Origin: Thermotogaceae bacterium
Lineage (GTDB): Bacteria; Thermotogota; Thermotogae; Thermotogales; Thermotogaceae
Reading direction: 5' to 3'
Assembly (NCBI GenBank): GCA_027038385.1
Contig: JALVXE010000199.1
Coordinates: 1 to 6,359 of the forward strand
Length of the DNA: 6,359 nt
Shown: one piece after another, positions 5,963 through 6,359 of the stretch
How the letters are laid out: every line of letters starts with the position of its first letter
How positions within the stretch are numbered: position 1 is the first letter of the stretch
Notes under the pieces: model-generated
The model's input: the letters and a program-made list of their open reading frames with translations, nothing else
Databases searched by the model: none
What the model was told of the DNA's origin: nothing
Made by a program: the position numbers and the translations under genes

Positions 5963-6359
5963 CCGAGATATGGAACAGCGTTCAAAGATAGATCTGAAGT
6001 TTTTCCCCTCTCTATCAGATCGAATGCGGCCCTTGCGATCATCAGTGCGTTGTCTGTGGCATACTCGATCGGAGGAAAAAAGACCTCGTATCCGAGTTTC
6101 GAAGCCTCCTCAGCCATCATCTTTCTGAGCATCGTGTTGGCTGATACCCCTCCGACGACTACTATCTTTCTAACACCGCTGTCTCGAGCGGCTCTGAAGA
6201 CTTTCTTCACAAGCACCTCCACGATTGCCATCTGGAAAGATGCCGCTACGTCTTCAATCCTGACCTTTGGATTCTTTCTCAGAAAGTACAGAACGGATGT
6301 TTTTAAGCCCGAGAAAGAGAAATCGTAATCTTTATCGTTTATCTTTGGCCTCGGAAAGT
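5944..6359 (-). CDS. tsaD: tRNA N6-threonylcarbamoyladenosine (t6A37) synthesis protein TsaD, C-terminal part (gene runs off the right edge)
   Basis: TsaD (Gcp/Kae1/Qri7 family) transfers the threonylcarbamoyl group from TC-AMP to A37 of ANN-decoding tRNAs in the cytoplasm, working with TsaB and TsaE. The frame stays open to the window edge. The 137 visible residues begin FPRP and contain FSFSGLKTSV (about 13-22), a family hallmark. GGVSAN (69-74) matches the conserved GGVxAN nucleotide-binding turn, and TDNALMIA (101-108) carries the conserved Asp that ligates the active-site metal in this family. The first in-window Met (6231) lies mid-domain and is not the start; about 190-200 N-terminal residues, including the HxxxH metal motif, should lie beyond the window. 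The gene ends in TGA overlapping the VanZ-like gene. It is the most upstream gene visible, and any promoter is outside. The identity is secure from motifs. Confidence 0.95.
   Translation of the reverse strand, partial: FPRPKINDKDYDFSFSGLKTSVLYFLRKNPKVRIEDVAASFQMAIVEVLVKKVFRAARDSGVRKIVVVGGVSANTMLRKMMAEEASKLGYEVFFPPIEYATDNALMIARAAFDLIERGKTSDLSLNAVPYLGWEDVM

Noticed and set aside
5944..6231. A 95-aa gene starting at the Met at 6231
   Set aside because: The same frame continues upstream to the edge with TsaD motifs (FPRP, FSGLKTSV), so this Met is internal to tsaD.

Overview
The window is most consistent with a thermophilic bacterium of the Thermotogales (Thermotoga/Pseudothermotoga-like). The proteins are rich in K, E and R, arginine is mostly encoded by AGA/AGG, Shine-Dalgarno (SD) sites are strong, and genes overlap throughout. 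From memory, the glutamyl-tRNA synthetase resembles one of the two Thermotoga maritima GluRS proteins, but clearly not identically. That taxonomic call is recall plus inference; no search was run.

Layout: every supported gene is on the minus strand, so the window reads right to left as one polycistron. In transcription order: the C-terminal part of tsaD (tRNA t6A synthesis; runs off the right edge), a small VanZ-like membrane protein, a histidine phosphatase/phosphoglycerate-mutase family protein, a full-length ABC exporter half-transporter, a Gfo/Idh/MocA sugar or nucleotide-sugar dehydrogenase, glutamyl-tRNA synthetase (gltX), and a short nitroreductase resembling iodotyrosine deiodinases. 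The genes overlap by 19 (or 4), 89, 4, 62 and 7 nt, and the last pair is separated by 4 nt. This implies co-transcription and translational coupling. Three internal genes start with GTG, two of them under strong SD sequences.

The left 285 nt is AT-rich. It holds a 12-bp tandem repeat overlapping an inverted repeat, which could be an operator, and an isolated TTGACA box. I see no convincing gene or intrinsic terminator there.

Functionally the operon mixes translation fidelity/charging genes (tsaD, gltX) with envelope or metabolite functions (VanZ-like protein, phosphatase, exporter, sugar dehydrogenase) and a flavoenzyme. A shared pathway is not demonstrated. The arrangement may simply reflect genome compaction. 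I see no CRISPR array, mobile element, toxin-antitoxin pair or recognisable defence system. The best leads are the iodotyrosine-deiodinase-like flavoprotein, the two long same-strand overlaps, the loop-shortened GluRS and the repeat cluster at the left end.
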